Translations under genes and position numbers: made by a program
In this document: positions 63,771-64,000 of the stretch, in pieces
Position numbering within the stretch: the stretch's first letter is position 1
Layout: each line of letters begins with the position of its first letter
Notes under the pieces: model-generated
Database searches by the model: none
The model's input: only the letters and a program-made list of their open reading frames with translations
What the model was told of the DNA's origin: nothing
Assembly: GCA_022410635.1 (NCBI GenBank)
Contig: JAJVDF010000207.1
Span: forward strand, 1,053,916-1,117,915
Length of the DNA: 64,000 nt
Source of the DNA: Tretioscincus oriximinensis
Lineage: Eukaryota; Chordata; Lepidosauria; Squamata; Gymnophthalmidae
Reading direction: 5' to 3'

Positions 63771-64000
63771 GGTGGCTGTGAACATCTATATTTGTGTTCT
63801 TAGCTCCAGTATAATGTAAAAATAGTGCNTATTAATGTTGATTGTGTTTGGTTGAAGATTGCATGTGAGAGAAGTTTTTGCCAGAGGACGTGCCATGGTG
63901 TTCTTATGTTGACATGTAGTCTCTTTAATCTCCCCTCTCTTATATATTCAAATAGTAGTATTTTCGCTAAATACTCATACCATTCCCCTTTTGTCCATAT

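Overview
The window is vertebrate nuclear DNA, most likely from a squamate reptile and possibly a gecko. The evidence is two intron-bearing vertebrate genes in low-density, AT-rich DNA, surrounded by CR1-type LINE 3' ends, two tRNA-derived SINE families with (TTC)n-type tails, and many short DNA-transposon derivatives. The assignment to geckos rests only on the look of the SINEs and is an inference. There is no rRNA or tRNA gene, CRISPR array, integron, prokaryotic operon or intact transposon gene.

Two genes are supported, both on the minus strand and arranged head to tail. On the right is the 3' end of NSMCE2 (SUMO E3 ligase subunit of the SMC5/6 complex): three coding exons at 63246-63349, 61375-61481 and 56395-56506, with clean splice sites, matching phases and the full SP-RING zinc-ligand set. 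Its earlier exons lie beyond 64000. About 19 kb further along is a complete TRIB1 (tribbles pseudokinase 1): exons at 37046-37495, 32327-32619 and 20877-21345 encode 403 residues with the degenerate catalytic loop, the SLE triplet, the MEK-binding segment and the C-terminal COP1-binding motif. The NSMCE2-TRIB1 order and orientation are as in mammals, which supports both calls. TRIB1 starts in a TATA-less CpG island (about 36.0-38.2 kb) with GC boxes, two CCAAT boxes and a C/EBP-ATF-like composite site. Its 3' UTR probably runs to an AATAAA at 16559-16564, preceded by three Pumilio-type sites.

Layout: 1-16.5 kb is intergenic with SINEs, a CR1 fragment and hairpin elements. 16.5-20.9 kb is the inferred TRIB1 3' UTR. 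20.9-37.5 kb is TRIB1, with an 11-kb intron 2 and a 4.4-kb intron 1 rich in repeats. 37.5-38.2 kb is the promoter. 38.2-56 kb is intergenic and repeat-rich. 56.4-64 kb is the NSMCE2 3' end with repeat-filled introns.

The most unusual material is in the repeats. A composite family joins a short CR1 reverse-transcriptase segment, cut just after its [10 protein letters not shown] motif, to a polypurine tract and a shared tail. It is present three times, with further partial or rearranged copies, and one copy has expanded an internal 38-bp unit into a minisatellite. Other notable items are a three-level nested insertion (hAT inside foldback element inside SINE) with target duplications at two levels, and several palindromic MITE families with recognisable target-site duplications.
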